Positions 27,155-37,105 of a DNA stretch of 64,000 nt are shown piece after piece. Each line of letters begins with the position of its first letter. Positions within the stretch are counted from its first letter, which is position 1. A program made the position numbers and the translations under genes. Source of the DNA: Ensifer sp. PDNC004 (lineage in GTDB: Bacteria; Pseudomonadota; Alphaproteobacteria; Rhizobiales; Rhizobiaceae); NCBI RefSeq assembly GCF_016919405.1, contig NZ_CP070352.1, forward strand, positions 930,001 through 994,000, written 5' to 3'. Below the pieces are notes generated by a model. That model saw only the letters and a program-made list of their open reading frames with translations. It was not told the origin of the DNA and ran no database searches.

Positions 27155-27955
27155 TCAGGCATTCAGAGCACCACAAGCCCCGTGGTCGCTAGTAAGACGT
27201 GCCGCGAGAAGGGCATAATGGTTCATCTCGGCAACGCTCCAGCGCTCGAATTCCTCTACTAGCGCCGGCCTTACGCCGCGTCCGGCATCGATGAGGCCGA
27301 CGCTGCTGAGGTACGAAAACACGTTGCCCACATGGGATTTCGACACCTGGAACCGTTCGGCGAGCGGCTCGAGCGTCAGCAGTGGCACCGGGCGTCGCGC
27401 CTCGCTTGCGTAATGCGCCGCCATCAGGGCGACCAGCACGGGATAGCCACAGTCATAATTCGCCATGGCGGCGATCGTCGGAAAGGGCGAGATAACCGTC
27501 CCGCCCGCAAGGATCTGCCGGGCAGACAGATGGATGATCGCACCGATCCGTTCCACCGAACCAGACAGGAAGGCGGCATGCGCAGTGCCGGCAATCCGGT
27601 CATGGGCCGCAAGAAAGGCGAGGATGGAGCGACCGATTTCCTCGACTAGCACCGGTTCGGGTCGAAGGAGCGTCTGACGCCGGTCGACTGCCACGGGCTC
27701 GGAGGTGACGAAGCCTGCCGTTTTCAGCACGCCGACGAAATGGGTGGTGTGGCGGGGGCTGAGGCTCGACAGCCTCTTTAGCCGAGAGAGGGTCGGAAGC
27801 GCCGGGTCGTCGCCAAGCCAGCCGTAGTAGTTGTGGATCAACATGTAGGCCGCGTAGTAGCGGCCGAACTGGTTCAGCAGCTTGCGCACGGGCCAGCGGG
27901 AGGGCGAAATGGCGATAATCGCCTCACAATATTCGGCAAGCGCGATGGAGAGCAT
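27155..27955 (-). CDS. Winged-helix (MarR-like) transcriptional regulator
   Basis: 266 residues from ATG 27955; the frame is open a further 50 codons upstream, but that part looks like translated promoter DNA. Two helix-turn-helix-like segments are visible: one near the N-terminus (LSRLKRLSSLSPRHTTHFVG followed by VLKTAGFV) and one near the C-terminus (PLAERFQVSKSHVGNVFSYL then SSVGLID). The gene is divergent from the giant autotransporter, sharing a 197-bp intergenic region, so it probably controls that gene. No strong ribosome site marks the start. Family assignment beyond winged helix is uncertain. Confidence 0.7.
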   Translation of the reverse strand: MLSIALAEYCEAIIAISPSRWPVRKLLNQFGRYYAAYMLIHNYYGWLGDDPALPTLSRLKRLSSLSPRHTTHFVGVLKTAGFVTSEPVAVDRRQTLLRPEPVLVEEIGRSILAFLAAHDRIAGTAHAAFLSGSVERIGAIIHLSARQILAGGTVISPFPTIAAMANYDCGYPVLVALMAAHYASEARRPVPLLTLEPLAERFQVSKSHVGNVFSYLSSVGLIDAGRGVRPALVEEFERWSVAEMNHYALLAARLTSDHGACGALNA

Positions 27956-28152
27956 GGGCGAAGTTTCATCCGTAACTGCGTCTATTAATACGCGAATAAA
28001 AATAGGTGCAAACTTTGGATTGGTAGGACCATGGCCACTGCGCGATAAGGCACGAGAGACGGAGCAGGCGTCGCGTTTTGCGTATGCCGAGCGGGGTGCA
28101 AGCATTGATGGGAAACAAGCGGCCTGGAAATATAAACTCCATAGTTGATTAT

Positions 28153-31100
28153 ATGGGTGAGTGCACCTTGTTTAATCGTACCGCCTGGCTGTCCAATGTC
28201 TCGCTTCTGGCGCTGGTGACCACGGGGATGCCCGCCACCGCAGCCGACGTGACGCTCGACGGCGGAATGACGACGGTTAACGGTGCCGGCGGCGGTACCT
28301 ATCCCTCGCCATGGGTCATCAAGGGCGACCTGACCATCGGAGCGACCGTCTCCACCCAGTTCAAGGTCGAGAACGGCGGAAGCGTCACTTCGGGATATGC
28401 GACCCTCGGGCTCGGTCCGGATCAGACACAGTCCGGCAATTTCGGGGTGGGCATGACCGTTACGGGCGCCGGTTCAACATTCACCAGTGCGCTGCTCACC
28501 GTCGCAAAATCCGGCCGTGCCACCGTCAATATCGAGGACGGCGCGGTCGTCGATAGCAGCTGGCAGGCAGTGATTGCCGACGACTACCGATCCTATGGGT
28601 TCGTCAATGTCGACGGCCAGGGAAGCGAGTGGCGCGTGGGCAACGTGCTGACGCTCGGCAATTACGGGACCGGCCAGCTGAGGATCGGACAGGGCGGGCT
28701 GGTGCGCGCCCAGGCCGTCCAGCTCGGCTGGGGCTTCGACGGCATGCGTTATGGGGGTGGCAGTGTTGCGCTTCAGGGCACTGCCGGCAACCGCGGCGTG
28801 CTGGAGACCATGTTCGTGTTTCCCGGCCCGGGCAATGCGAGCCTGCTCTTCGACGGCGGCATCCTGCGCGCAACGTATTCGGGTATCAACTTCATGCAGG
28901 GCAGCATGGAGCCGTCGATTGGCGCGGGCGGGGCCTTCATCGACAGCAACGGCTATGACGTGACCATCGGAAATGCCTTCCGGGGCTCGGGCGACCTGCA
29001 CAAGATCGGTGCCGGCACGCTGACGCTCACCGGCGCCAACTATTTCCGCGGCAAGGCGATGGTCGAGGCGGGAACTCTGCAGCTCGATGGCAGCTATGGC
29101 GATTTCGATCCCGTAACCACGCCGGCGCAGGTCTTCGTCCACGCCGCGGCCACCTTCGGCGGCGCGGGCACGCTCGATGGCACCGCCACCATCGCCGATG
29201 GCGCCAGCTTGACGGGGCAGAGCGGCCGCCGGCTGACCGTCAACGGCGATCTCCTCCTCTCGCCGGGCTCAACCATTAATGTCGCGCTCGCTGGCGCCTC
29301 CGCCGGACCACTCTTTTCCGTCGGCGGCGATCTCAGGCTCGACGGCACGCTCAACATTTCCGCCTCGCCCTTCGGACCCGGCCAGTATGGCCCCGGCATC
29401 TACAGGCTCTTTACCTATGGCGGATCGCTGATCGACGGCGGCGTGACGATAGGCGCGCTTCCGGCAGGCTCGACGCCCGACCAGTTCAGCGTCCAGACTG
29501 GGATCGCCGGTCAGGTGAACATGATCCGCACGACCATGGGCCTCGGCTACCAATTCTGGGACGGACCGAACCTCGCGCTCTACCAGAACGGCCAGGTCAA
29601 CGGCGGCAGCGGCACCTGGACCGCGAACGGGGCCGGCTGGTCCGATCAGAACGACCTCCTTACGGGCGCTTATGACAATCCGAGCTTTGCGGTTTTCCAG
29701 GGAACCGCCGGCACCGTGACCGTCGACAATTCCGCCGGCGCCACCGGCGTCACGGGCCTGCAATTTGCCGTCAACGGCTATGGGCTGACGGGCGATCCAG
29801 TCAATCTGAGGGGCAGCGGCGAAACCGTGGTCCGCGTCGGCAACGGTACCTTCATGGGCCAGCTAATGACGGCCACAGTCGGCTCGGCGCTGACGGGCAG
29901 TTCGGGCCTCACCAAGACAGATATGGGCACGCTCCTCCTAACCGGCACGAACAGCTATGCGGGCGGCACCCGCATCGAGGGCGGCACGGTTAGGGTGGAT
30001 GGCGCGGGAACCCTGGGCGCCGCCACGGGCGCGCTTGCAATCGCGGCGGGCGCCAGGCTCGATCTCTACGGCACGACGCAGCGCGTCGGCGGTCTTTCCG
30101 GCGCAGGCACGGTCTCCGATACCAAGAGCGGCTCCACCCTGCTCGGCATTCTGTTGTCCGATCAGGCGGCCGATACCACCTTTAGCGGACGCCTCCAGAA
30201 CGGTGGCAAGGGGCTCTATCTCCGGAAGGAAGGGACCGGCCGGCTGACGATGACCGGCGCCAATACGCTCTACACCCTCAGTGCGGACGGCGGGGAGGTG
30301 GTGCTGTCGGGTGCGGGTGCAAGCCTCGCAGCCTCCTATTCCATTGATGCGGGTTCGCGCGGCCCCGGCACGATCCGGATCGACCAGGGGGCCACCGCCT
30401 CTTCCGACTTCCTCCAGATCGCCAACAACACGGGCGGCACGGCGACGGTGACAGTTGCCGGCTCCGGCTCCTCGCTCACCTCCCGCATCGCCGTGGTCGG
30501 CCTGCTTGCCGAAGGCAATGTACGGGTCGAGGACGGCGGCCAGCTGACCACGACCGGCAATGCCTTCTTCGGTGCCAACAGCGGGTTCATCGGCCGCACT
30601 ACTGTCACGGGCGCCGGCGCGCTCTGGAAAAGCACTGGCAACATCATCCTCGGCCTGTCCGGCGAGGGCCAGTTGGTGATCGAGAATGGCGGCGAGGTGG
30701 ATGCAAGCCTTCTCACCCTCGGCTACGGATCCGATGGCTTCGGACAAGCGACTGTTCGCGGCACCGCCGCATCCCGCGGCATCCTGACGGCGGGGGTGAT
30801 CACTACCGATTCCGGCACATCGAAGCTGCTCTTCGATGGCGGCATCCTGCGCCCGCAGGGAGATCAGACGGATTTGATCCGCGGCCTTGCGCCCGGCGAG
30901 GTGGAGATTGGCGCGGGCGGACTCTACTACGAGGACCGCGGCTATGACGTGACCATCTCGCAAAGGCTCAGCGGAATGGGAACGCTGGTGAAGCGCGGCT
31001 CCGGCACGCTGAATCTCACCGCCAACAACACCCAGACGGGCGGCACGATCATCGAAGAGGGAACGCTGCAGCTTTCCGGCCTCTCCGGTGGCCTCAACAC

Positions 31101-34100
31101 CATGGGCGGTGCGCTCACCATCGCGAGCGGCGCGACGCTGGCGCTCGGCGGTTCGAACCCGGTTTCGGTCGGGTCGCTCAGCGGCGGTGGCACCATCATC
31201 AATCTGGCAGCCGGCACGCGCCGCTACGTGGCCGTCACGCAATCGGGCAACACCACATTTTCCGGCAGGATTGTGAATGGTCCGGGTGAGGCGGACCTGA
31301 TGGTCTTCGGCACGGGAACATTGACCATGACCGGCAACAGCAACTACCGATTGACTGTTGCGGATCAGGGCAACATCGCGATGGCCGGCGGTGCCGATAT
31401 CGTCAATGACACGGTCTATGCCCGTTTCGGCTCGATGATCACGGTCGGCGGACTGAATACCCAGCTTGAAACCAGCCGGCTGGAGCTCGGTGATGCCGGA
31501 AGCGGCACGCTCCGCGTCGAAAACTATGGCCGGGTAATTTCGGACACCCCCGTTCGCCTGAGCGGCAGCCTCAGTCCCTCGGGTCTCGGCATCGTCGAGC
31601 TCAACGGCACGGGCGGCGCGCGCGGATCGCTCGTCGCACCCGGCCTCGTGCGCGGCATCGGACAGGCATCGCTTCGCTTTGACGGGGGCACGCTGGTGGC
31701 AAGTGCCCACGAGGCGGATTTCCTGAAAGGTTTCGCCGCAGGCGACATCTCGATCGGCGCGGGCGGCGCCTTCATCGCCACCAATGGCTATTCGATCGGG
31801 ATCTTGACGCCCTTCACCGGCGGCGGGGAGATCATCAAGCAGGGCAACGGCACGCTGACACTCTCGGGCCTCAACGATGCCAGCGCAGCCTATACCGGCG
31901 CGACGACCGTTTCCGCCGGCACGCTTGCCATAGCGGGCACGTTCGGCGATCCCGTCGGCCGGGCGGCAAGGGTGACCGCAGGCTTTTCCGGCACGCTGAA
32001 AGGCACCGGGCGGATCGCAGGCTCCGTGCTTGTCGATCATGGCGGCATGCTCCGGCAGGAGGAGGGCCAGACGCTGGCCGTAGACGGCGATCTCGCCTTC
32101 GCCTCGAGCGGCATCTTCTCCGTCGGTCTCGGTGAGCCGGGCAATGCGGCCCTCGTTGCTGTCGGGGGCGACGTGACGCTCGACGGGCGGCTCGACATTG
32201 TCGATAAGGGCGGCTTCGGCACGGGCATCTACCGGCTGATGACCTATGGCGGTGTGCTCATCGACCGTGGCATGAATATCGGCACGCTTCCGGCTGGCGC
32301 CCAGCCAGGCGCGCTTTCCGTGCAGACGGGCGCTGCGGGCACCGTCAACCTCGTCAATGCCGCCGGCCTCACCCTCGGCTTCTGGGACGGGGCTCAGCCC
32401 TCAGGGCGCTCCAACGGACGGATCGAGGGCGGTTCCGGCACCTGGAGCATGGATATGGCAAGCGCCGGGCCCAACTGGACAGACCAGAACGGCGCGATCA
32501 ATGGCGGCTATAATCCGAACCCCACCTATGCCGTCTTCTCCGGCACGGGCGGGATGGTGAACGTTGACAACCCGGGCAGCGAGATCGACATCACCGGCAT
32601 GCAGTTCGCCGCCGATGGCTACGGACTAGCCGGGGATGGCCTCGTGCTTCAGGGCGCAAGCGGCGAGACCGTCATCCGCGTCGGCGACGGCACCGCGGCG
32701 GGAGCGGCCATGACCGCAACGCTCGGGGTTGCGCTCTCTGGCACGTCCAAGCTCATCAAGGACGATCTCGGCACGCTCGCGTTGTCTGGCGTCAACACCT
32801 ATTCCGGCGGCACGGACATCCGGGGCGGCACGCTCCGCATCGCGGCAGACACGGCGCTCGGCGCGTCGAGCGGCAACCTGATCTTCTCCGGCGGCGCGCT
32901 CCAGATTGCCGGCAATCTGAATAGCCTCCGATCCGTGTCGATGCTGGGGCCGACGGGCGGTATCTTCGATGTGGCGGGGTCGGCGACCGCTTCCTTCCGC
33001 GGCGTGATTTCGGGCGGCGGGCTGACAAAACGCGGCGCGGGCACGCTCGCGCTCGGCGGGATCAACACCTATGCGGGTGGCACGCGGGTCGAGGCGGGGA
33101 CTCTCCGCCTTCTGGACGCCGGCGCGCTCGGTTCGGGCGCAATCCGGATGGCTGGCGGCACGACGCTCGGCTTTGCCTCTTCGCCCTATTCCAATCTGGG
33201 CACGATTGCGCTCGACGGCAATGTCACTTTCGCAGTCGATGCGGGCCAGGATGCCGGACTTTACCGCACGATCTCCGGCAATGCGGGCTTCGACAAGACC
33301 GGCGCCGGCACTCTCAGCCTTTACGGCGACAACAGCTTTACCGGCAATGTCAGGGTGCGCCAGGGCAGGCTCTGGCTCGACAACTGGAGCCGGACGGCCA
33401 ACCGGTCGATTGCCGATACCGCCCGGCTGACGCTGGATGCAGGCGCGCGGATCGATTTCCAGCAGAGCGAAACCTTCGGCGAGTTGACGGGCGCAGGCCT
33501 TGCCAACATCACTTATGCTGGGCCGAACGGAATCACAGTCGGCACGACTGGCAGCGACTTCACCTTTGCCGGCAATCTCTCCGGCATGGCGCCGCTTGCC
33601 TCGGGCTACGGCCTGCAGAAGGTCGGCGCGGGCACATTCACCCTCACGGGCGCCAGCGATACCGACCACACGATCCGCGTCGGCGGCGGACGCCTGAGGG
33701 TCGACGGGTCCATCGACAGCCGGCGGATCGAGATCGCAGGCGGCGCTCTTGCCGGCACGGGCCGGATTGCAGGCATCGTCACGGTCGAGAATGGCGGCAG
33801 GCTTGAGGGCCGCGCCGGCCAGACGCTGACGCTCGGCGGGCTCTCCCTGTCAAGTGGCTCCGTGCTCGATGTCGCCCTTGGAACGCCCTCTGCCACCGCG
33901 CTCTTCGACGTCAGCGGCAACGTAACGCTCGACGGGCGGTTGGATATTTCGGATGCGGGCGGCTTCAGTGCCGGCGTCTATCGCATCCTGTCCTATGGCG
34001 GCAGCCTGACCGACAACGGCCTCGAGATCGGCGCGATCCCCTCCTCGGGCGAACGCGACAGTCTGGCGGTGCAGACCGCGGTGTCCGGCCAGCTCAATCT

Positions 34101-36549
34101 GGTGTCCACCAAGGGCGCGGCCCTTGCCTTCTGGGACGGCGGGAATGCCGCTCTCCACGGCAACCAACGGATCGATGGCGGCGACGGCACCTGGAGTCTC
34201 GGCTCCCGCAACTGGACCGATGCGGCCGGCATCCGCAATGGCGGCTATGGCCCCTCCCCGCCCTTGGCGATCTTCGGCGGCACGGGCGGCACGGTTCGGG
34301 TGGACAATGCAGGCGGCGCGGTTGGCGTGAGCGGGATGCAGTTTCTCGCAGACGGCTACCGCCTCACCGGCGGCCCCCTCACCCTTGCCGGCACGGGAGG
34401 CGAGACCGTAATCCGCGTCGGCGACGGCACGACGGCGGGGGCTACCATGACCGCGAACATCTCGGCTTCCCTTCAGGGCGATACGGATCTCGTAAAGGAG
34501 GACCGCGGCACGCTTGTCCTTTCTGGCGCAAACAGCTTTGGCGGCGACACGCTCGTGCGGGCAGGAACGCTCATTGGCACTGCGGCCTCGGTCCGCGGCG
34601 ACATCGGCAATGCCGGGACGGTTGTCTTCGACCAGACGGCCGACGGCCGCTTTGCCGGCGGGATCGGCAGCCTCGGCGGGGTGTCCGGCACCATGGTCAA
34701 GCGCGGCGCAGGCAGCCTCACGCTTACCGGCACGTCCAGCCTCGATTGGACGGTGGAGGCAGGCACTCTTCGCACCGCAACCGCCCACTTCACCGGCGAT
34801 GTTGCGATTGGCGCCGGTGGCCGCTTCACCCTCGATCAGGCGGAAGTGGGCAGCTTTGCCGGTAATCTGACGGGCACCGGACGCTTTTCCGCCACCGGCG
34901 GCGGCAGGGTGACGCTTACCGGCGACACGACCGGTTTTGCCGGCCTGACCGACGTCACCGGCGCTACGCTCGTCGTCGACAGGGAGCTCGGCGGATCGGC
35001 GTTGATCGGAAAGGGCGGCCGTCTCTCAGGCAGCGGCACGCTCGGTTCCGGGGCAGGATCGGTGCTCACCATCGACGATGGCGGCACGATCGCCCCTGGC
35101 TATTCCCCGGGCATGCTGACGGTCGATGGCGATCTGGTGATGGAAAGGGGCGGACGCTACGAGGTGGAGGCCGCACCAGGCATCGGCGCGGCAGACATCA
35201 TCCGCGTCACCGGCTCGGCCATGCTTCTCGGCGGCACCGCCGCCCATATCGGCGCTACCGGCGGCTACGATCCCGCCGCCGCCTATCGCATACTTACAGC
35301 CGATGGAGGAATTACCGGGCGTTTCGACCGGGTGACCTCCGACTTCGCCTTTCTGGACGTCGCGCTACTTTATGAGCCGAAGGACATTCGCCTGACGCTC
35401 AAGCGGAACGGCACCGCCTTCGAGGACGTAGGGATAAGCCGCAACCAGCGGGCCACCGCCCGGGCGCTTGACAGCCTTTCTCCCGGCAACCGGCTGCACG
35501 ACCGGATCGCCCAGCTCGACGGCAGGACGGCGAGGATCGCCTTCGACCAGCTTTCGGGCGAAATCCACGCATCCACCGCGACCAGTCTCCTCGAGGACAG
35601 CCGCCATGTACGCGACGCCATCAACGACCGGCTACGCGCCGCTTTCGGCGAAACCACCGTGCGGAGCGATCCCGTCATTACCTATGGCCCGGACGGCTCG
35701 TTCACCAGCACCGCTGCCGACGATCAAGGGCCGGTGTTCTGGAGCATCGGCTTCGGTTCCTGGAGCGACACGGATAGCGACGGCAATGCCGCCGCGCTAG
35801 AGCGCTCGACCCGAGGCATCCTCTTCGGCGCGGATGCGCTCTTCCTGGACGAATGGCGGGTCGGCCTCCTCGGCGGGTACAGCCATTCCGGCTTCGAGGC
35901 GAAAGATCGCTTCTCGCAGGCGAGCACTGAGAGCTATCACGCGGGTGTCTATGCTGGCACGGTGCTGAGCGGGGTTTCGCTGCGCACTGGCCTTGCCTTT
36001 ACCTGGCACGATATGGAGACCCGGCGCGGCATAGATCTCATCGGCCTTGCCGAAGCGCTTGCCGCGGACTACGGCGCCACAAACCTCCAGGCCTTCGGCG
36101 AAGTGGCCTATGCCATGGATATCGCGAACATCCGCCTCGAACCCTTCGCCAATCTCGCCCATGTGAGGCTGGATACCGGGAGCTGGCGAGAGACCAGCGG
36201 CATCGGCCCGCTTTCCGGCGAAAGGGGCGTCCAAGGGGTGACCTTCTCGACGCTCGGGCTTCGGGCAGAGCGTGAGATCGGGCTTGGCCAAGCCACCGGC
36301 ACGCTCCATGGCACGATCGGCTGGCGCCATGCGATGGGCGATACGATGCCTCACTCCACCCTTGGCTTTGCCGGTTCCGACCTCTTCACCGTAGGCGGTA
36401 CGCCGGTGGCGAAGGACAGCCTTCTCCTCGAAGCCGGCCTCGGCTTCGACTTCACGCCGGCGGCCACGCTGGAACTTTCCTATACCGGCCAGCTTTCAGA
36501 CAGCGCACGCGACCATGGCGTGAAGGCCGAACTCAATCTGAGGTTCTGA
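28153..36549 (+). CDS. Giant autotransporter adhesin-like protein (type V secretion)
   Basis: About 2798 residues. Start taken at ATG 28153, giving a signal peptide (MGECTLFNRTAWLSNVSLLA to MPATAA); in-frame starts at 28078 and 28108 are possible, and no start has a strong ribosome site. The passenger is built of autotransporter-associated beta-strand repeats of the form GxGTLTLTGxNxYxGGTxVxxGTLxV and large modules repeated three times. The C-terminal barrel spans about residues 2525-2798 (FWSIGFGSWSDTDSDG to LNLRF), ending in Phe. The cell-surface beta-helix suggests adhesion or aggregation. An IalB-family gene starts 1 bp after its stop. High GC and clean codon use indicate an intact gene. 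Confidence 0.92.
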   Translation: MGECTLFNRTAWLSNVSLLALVTTGMPATAADVTLDGGMTTVNGAGGGTYPSPWVIKGDLTIGATVSTQFKVENGGSVTSGYATLGLGPDQTQSGNFGVGMTVTGAGSTFTSALLTVAKSGRATVNIEDGAVVDSSWQAVIADDYRSYGFVNVDGQGSEWRVGNVLTLGNYGTGQLRIGQGGLVRAQAVQLGWGFDGMRYGGGSVALQGTAGNRGVLETMFVFPGPGNASLLFDGGILRATYSGINFMQGSMEPSIGAGGAFIDSNGYDVTIGNAFRGSGDLHKIGAGTLTLTGANYFRGKAMVEAGTLQLDGSYGDFDPVTTPAQVFVHAAATFGGAGTLDGTATIADGASLTGQSGRRLTVNGDLLLSPGSTINVALAGASAGPLFSVGGDLRLDGTLNISASPFGPGQYGPGIYRLFTYGGSLIDGGVTIGALPAGSTPDQFSVQTGIAGQVNMIRTTMGLGYQFWDGPNLALYQNGQVNGGSGTWTANGAGWSDQNDLLTGAYDNPSFAVFQGTAGTVTVDNSAGATGVTGLQFAVNGYGLTGDPVNLRGSGETVVRVGNGTFMGQLMTATVGSALTGSSGLTKTDMGTLLLTGTNSYAGGTRIEGGTVRVDGAGTLGAATGALAIAAGARLDLYGTTQRVGGLSGAGTVSDTKSGSTLLGILLSDQAADTTFSGRLQNGGKGLYLRKEGTGRLTMTGANTLYTLSADGGEVVLSGAGASLAASYSIDAGSRGPGTIRIDQGATASSDFLQIANNTGGTATVTVAGSGSSLTSRIAVVGLLAEGNVRVEDGGQLTTTGNAFFGANSGFIGRTTVTGAGALWKSTGNIILGLSGEGQLVIENGGEVDASLLTLGYGSDGFGQATVRGTAASRGILTAGVITTDSGTSKLLFDGGILRPQGDQTDLIRGLAPGEVEIGAGGLYYEDRGYDVTISQRLSGMGTLVKRGSGTLNLTANNTQTGGTIIEEGTLQLSGLSGGLNTMGGALTIASGATLALGGSNPVSVGSLSGGGTIINLAAGTRRYVAVTQSGNTTFSGRIVNGPGEADLMVFGTGTLTMTGNSNYRLTVADQGNIAMAGGADIVNDTVYARFGSMITVGGLNTQLETSRLELGDAGSGTLRVENYGRVISDTPVRLSGSLSPSGLGIVELNGTGGARGSLVAPGLVRGIGQASLRFDGGTLVASAHEADFLKGFAAGDISIGAGGAFIATNGYSIGILTPFTGGGEIIKQGNGTLTLSGLNDASAAYTGATTVSAGTLAIAGTFGDPVGRAARVTAGFSGTLKGTGRIAGSVLVDHGGMLRQEEGQTLAVDGDLAFASSGIFSVGLGEPGNAALVAVGGDVTLDGRLDIVDKGGFGTGIYRLMTYGGVLIDRGMNIGTLPAGAQPGALSVQTGAAGTVNLVNAAGLTLGFWDGAQPSGRSNGRIEGGSGTWSMDMASAGPNWTDQNGAINGGYNPNPTYAVFSGTGGMVNVDNPGSEIDITGMQFAADGYGLAGDGLVLQGASGETVIRVGDGTAAGAAMTATLGVALSGTSKLIKDDLGTLALSGVNTYSGGTDIRGGTLRIAADTALGASSGNLIFSGGALQIAGNLNSLRSVSMLGPTGGIFDVAGSATASFRGVISGGGLTKRGAGTLALGGINTYAGGTRVEAGTLRLLDAGALGSGAIRMAGGTTLGFASSPYSNLGTIALDGNVTFAVDAGQDAGLYRTISGNAGFDKTGAGTLSLYGDNSFTGNVRVRQGRLWLDNWSRTANRSIADTARLTLDAGARIDFQQSETFGELTGAGLANITYAGPNGITVGTTGSDFTFAGNLSGMAPLASGYGLQKVGAGTFTLTGASDTDHTIRVGGGRLRVDGSIDSRRIEIAGGALAGTGRIAGIVTVENGGRLEGRAGQTLTLGGLSLSSGSVLDVALGTPSATALFDVSGNVTLDGRLDISDAGGFSAGVYRILSYGGSLTDNGLEIGAIPSSGERDSLAVQTAVSGQLNLVSTKGAALAFWDGGNAALHGNQRIDGGDGTWSLGSRNWTDAAGIRNGGYGPSPPLAIFGGTGGTVRVDNAGGAVGVSGMQFLADGYRLTGGPLTLAGTGGETVIRVGDGTTAGATMTANISASLQGDTDLVKEDRGTLVLSGANSFGGDTLVRAGTLIGTAASVRGDIGNAGTVVFDQTADGRFAGGIGSLGGVSGTMVKRGAGSLTLTGTSSLDWTVEAGTLRTATAHFTGDVAIGAGGRFTLDQAEVGSFAGNLTGTGRFSATGGGRVTLTGDTTGFAGLTDVTGATLVVDRELGGSALIGKGGRLSGSGTLGSGAGSVLTIDDGGTIAPGYSPGMLTVDGDLVMERGGRYEVEAAPGIGAADIIRVTGSAMLLGGTAAHIGATGGYDPAAAYRILTADGGITGRFDRVTSDFAFLDVALLYEPKDIRLTLKRNGTAFEDVGISRNQRATARALDSLSPGNRLHDRIAQLDGRTARIAFDQLSGEIHASTATSLLEDSRHVRDAINDRLRAAFGETTVRSDPVITYGPDGSFTSTAADDQGPVFWSIGFGSWSDTDSDGNAAALERSTRGILFGADALFLDEWRVGLLGGYSHSGFEAKDRFSQASTESYHAGVYAGTVLSGVSLRTGLAFTWHDMETRRGIDLIGLAEALAADYGATNLQAFGEVAYAMDIANIRLEPFANLAHVRLDTGSWRETSGIGPLSGERGVQGVTFSTLGLRAEREIGLGQATGTLHGTIGWRHAMGDTMPHSTLGFAGSDLFTVGGTPVAKDSLLLEAGLGFDFTPAATLELSYTGQLSDSARDHGVKAELNLRF
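29290..34570 (+). repeat. Three dispersed copies of a large passenger module in the giant autotransporter
   Basis: A module of about 230 codons occurs at roughly 29290-29990, 32130-32830 and 33890-34570. Each copy runs: a beta strand with LDGxLxIxxxGxFGxGIYRL, TYGGxLIDxGxxIGxLPAG, a tryptophan-rich centre (FWDG, GGSGTW, WTDQNG), then GETVIRVGDGT and LTGxNxYxGGT. The copies have diverged at DNA level. Intervening segments hold ordinary strand repeats. This implies passenger growth by duplication of a multi-domain block. Confidence 0.8.
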
Positions 36550-36550
36550 A

Positions 36551-37105
36551 ATGAAGAGAAAAACGTCCCTCACGATGATTTCCGCAACCGCTGCCCTTGT
36601 GCTCTTCGGCCTCTCGCTCATGCCTGCAAGCGCCGAGGATAAGTCGCCCGTGGCTGGGCTTCCAGGCGGAGCCTCTTCGTTGCAGGAAAGCTACGGCGAC
36701 TGGAGCGTCGCCTGCCGGATCATCGATAACACCCGGCAATGCGCTGCGTCCCAGCAGCAGATGCAGCAGAGCGGCCAGCGAGTGTTGGCGATCGAAGTCC
36801 GCGACGGAAAGGCGGGCGCGCTCGAGGCAACGCTCGTCCTGCCCTTCGGCCTGCTCCTCGATGCTGGGATCACGCTCGCCGTGGACGAGGAGAAGCCGGG
36901 CGAAGCGCTCCGCTTCAGCACCTGCATTCCGGCCGGCTGCCTCGTGCCCGCGACCTTCGACGCTGCCATGCTGGAGCGGCTGCGCACCGGCAAGGTGCTG
37001 AAGCTGGGCGGCACCAGCGCCGACGGGCAGATGACGCCCCTTTCCGTCTCCCTGAACGGCTTTGCCGCAGCTAGCGACCGATTGAAGGCGCTGATCGCCT
37101 CCTGA
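36551..37105 (+). CDS. Invasion-associated locus B (IalB) family protein
   Basis: 184 residues with signal peptide (MKRKTSLTMISATAALVLFG to PASA-ED). IalB features: ESYGDWSVACRIIDNTRQCA near the start, QQMQQSGQRVLAIEV, and the cysteine pair in FSTCIPAGCLVPA. The start ATG 36551 is 1 bp after the stop of the giant autotransporter, so the two genes are almost certainly cotranscribed. IalB proteins are periplasmic or surface-associated and linked to host-cell entry in Bartonella and related Rhizobiales; the molecular role is unclear. Here it may help biogenesis or stability of the autotransporter, which is inference. Confidence 0.9.
   Translation: MKRKTSLTMISATAALVLFGLSLMPASAEDKSPVAGLPGGASSLQESYGDWSVACRIIDNTRQCAASQQQMQQSGQRVLAIEVRDGKAGALEATLVLPFGLLLDAGITLAVDEEKPGEALRFSTCIPAGCLVPATFDAAMLERLRTGKVLKLGGTSADGQMTPLSVSLNGFAAASDRLKALIAS

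Noticed and set aside
26784..27218. 144-codon plus-strand ORF after DUF3302
   Set aside because: Lacks any family resemblance and secondary-structure pattern; overlaps the end of the regulator gene on the other strand.
29938..32040. 700-codon minus-strand ORF inside the giant autotransporter
   Set aside because: Composition (Ala/Arg/Glu-rich without hydrophobic pattern) is that of antisense of beta-strand repeats; no start signal.
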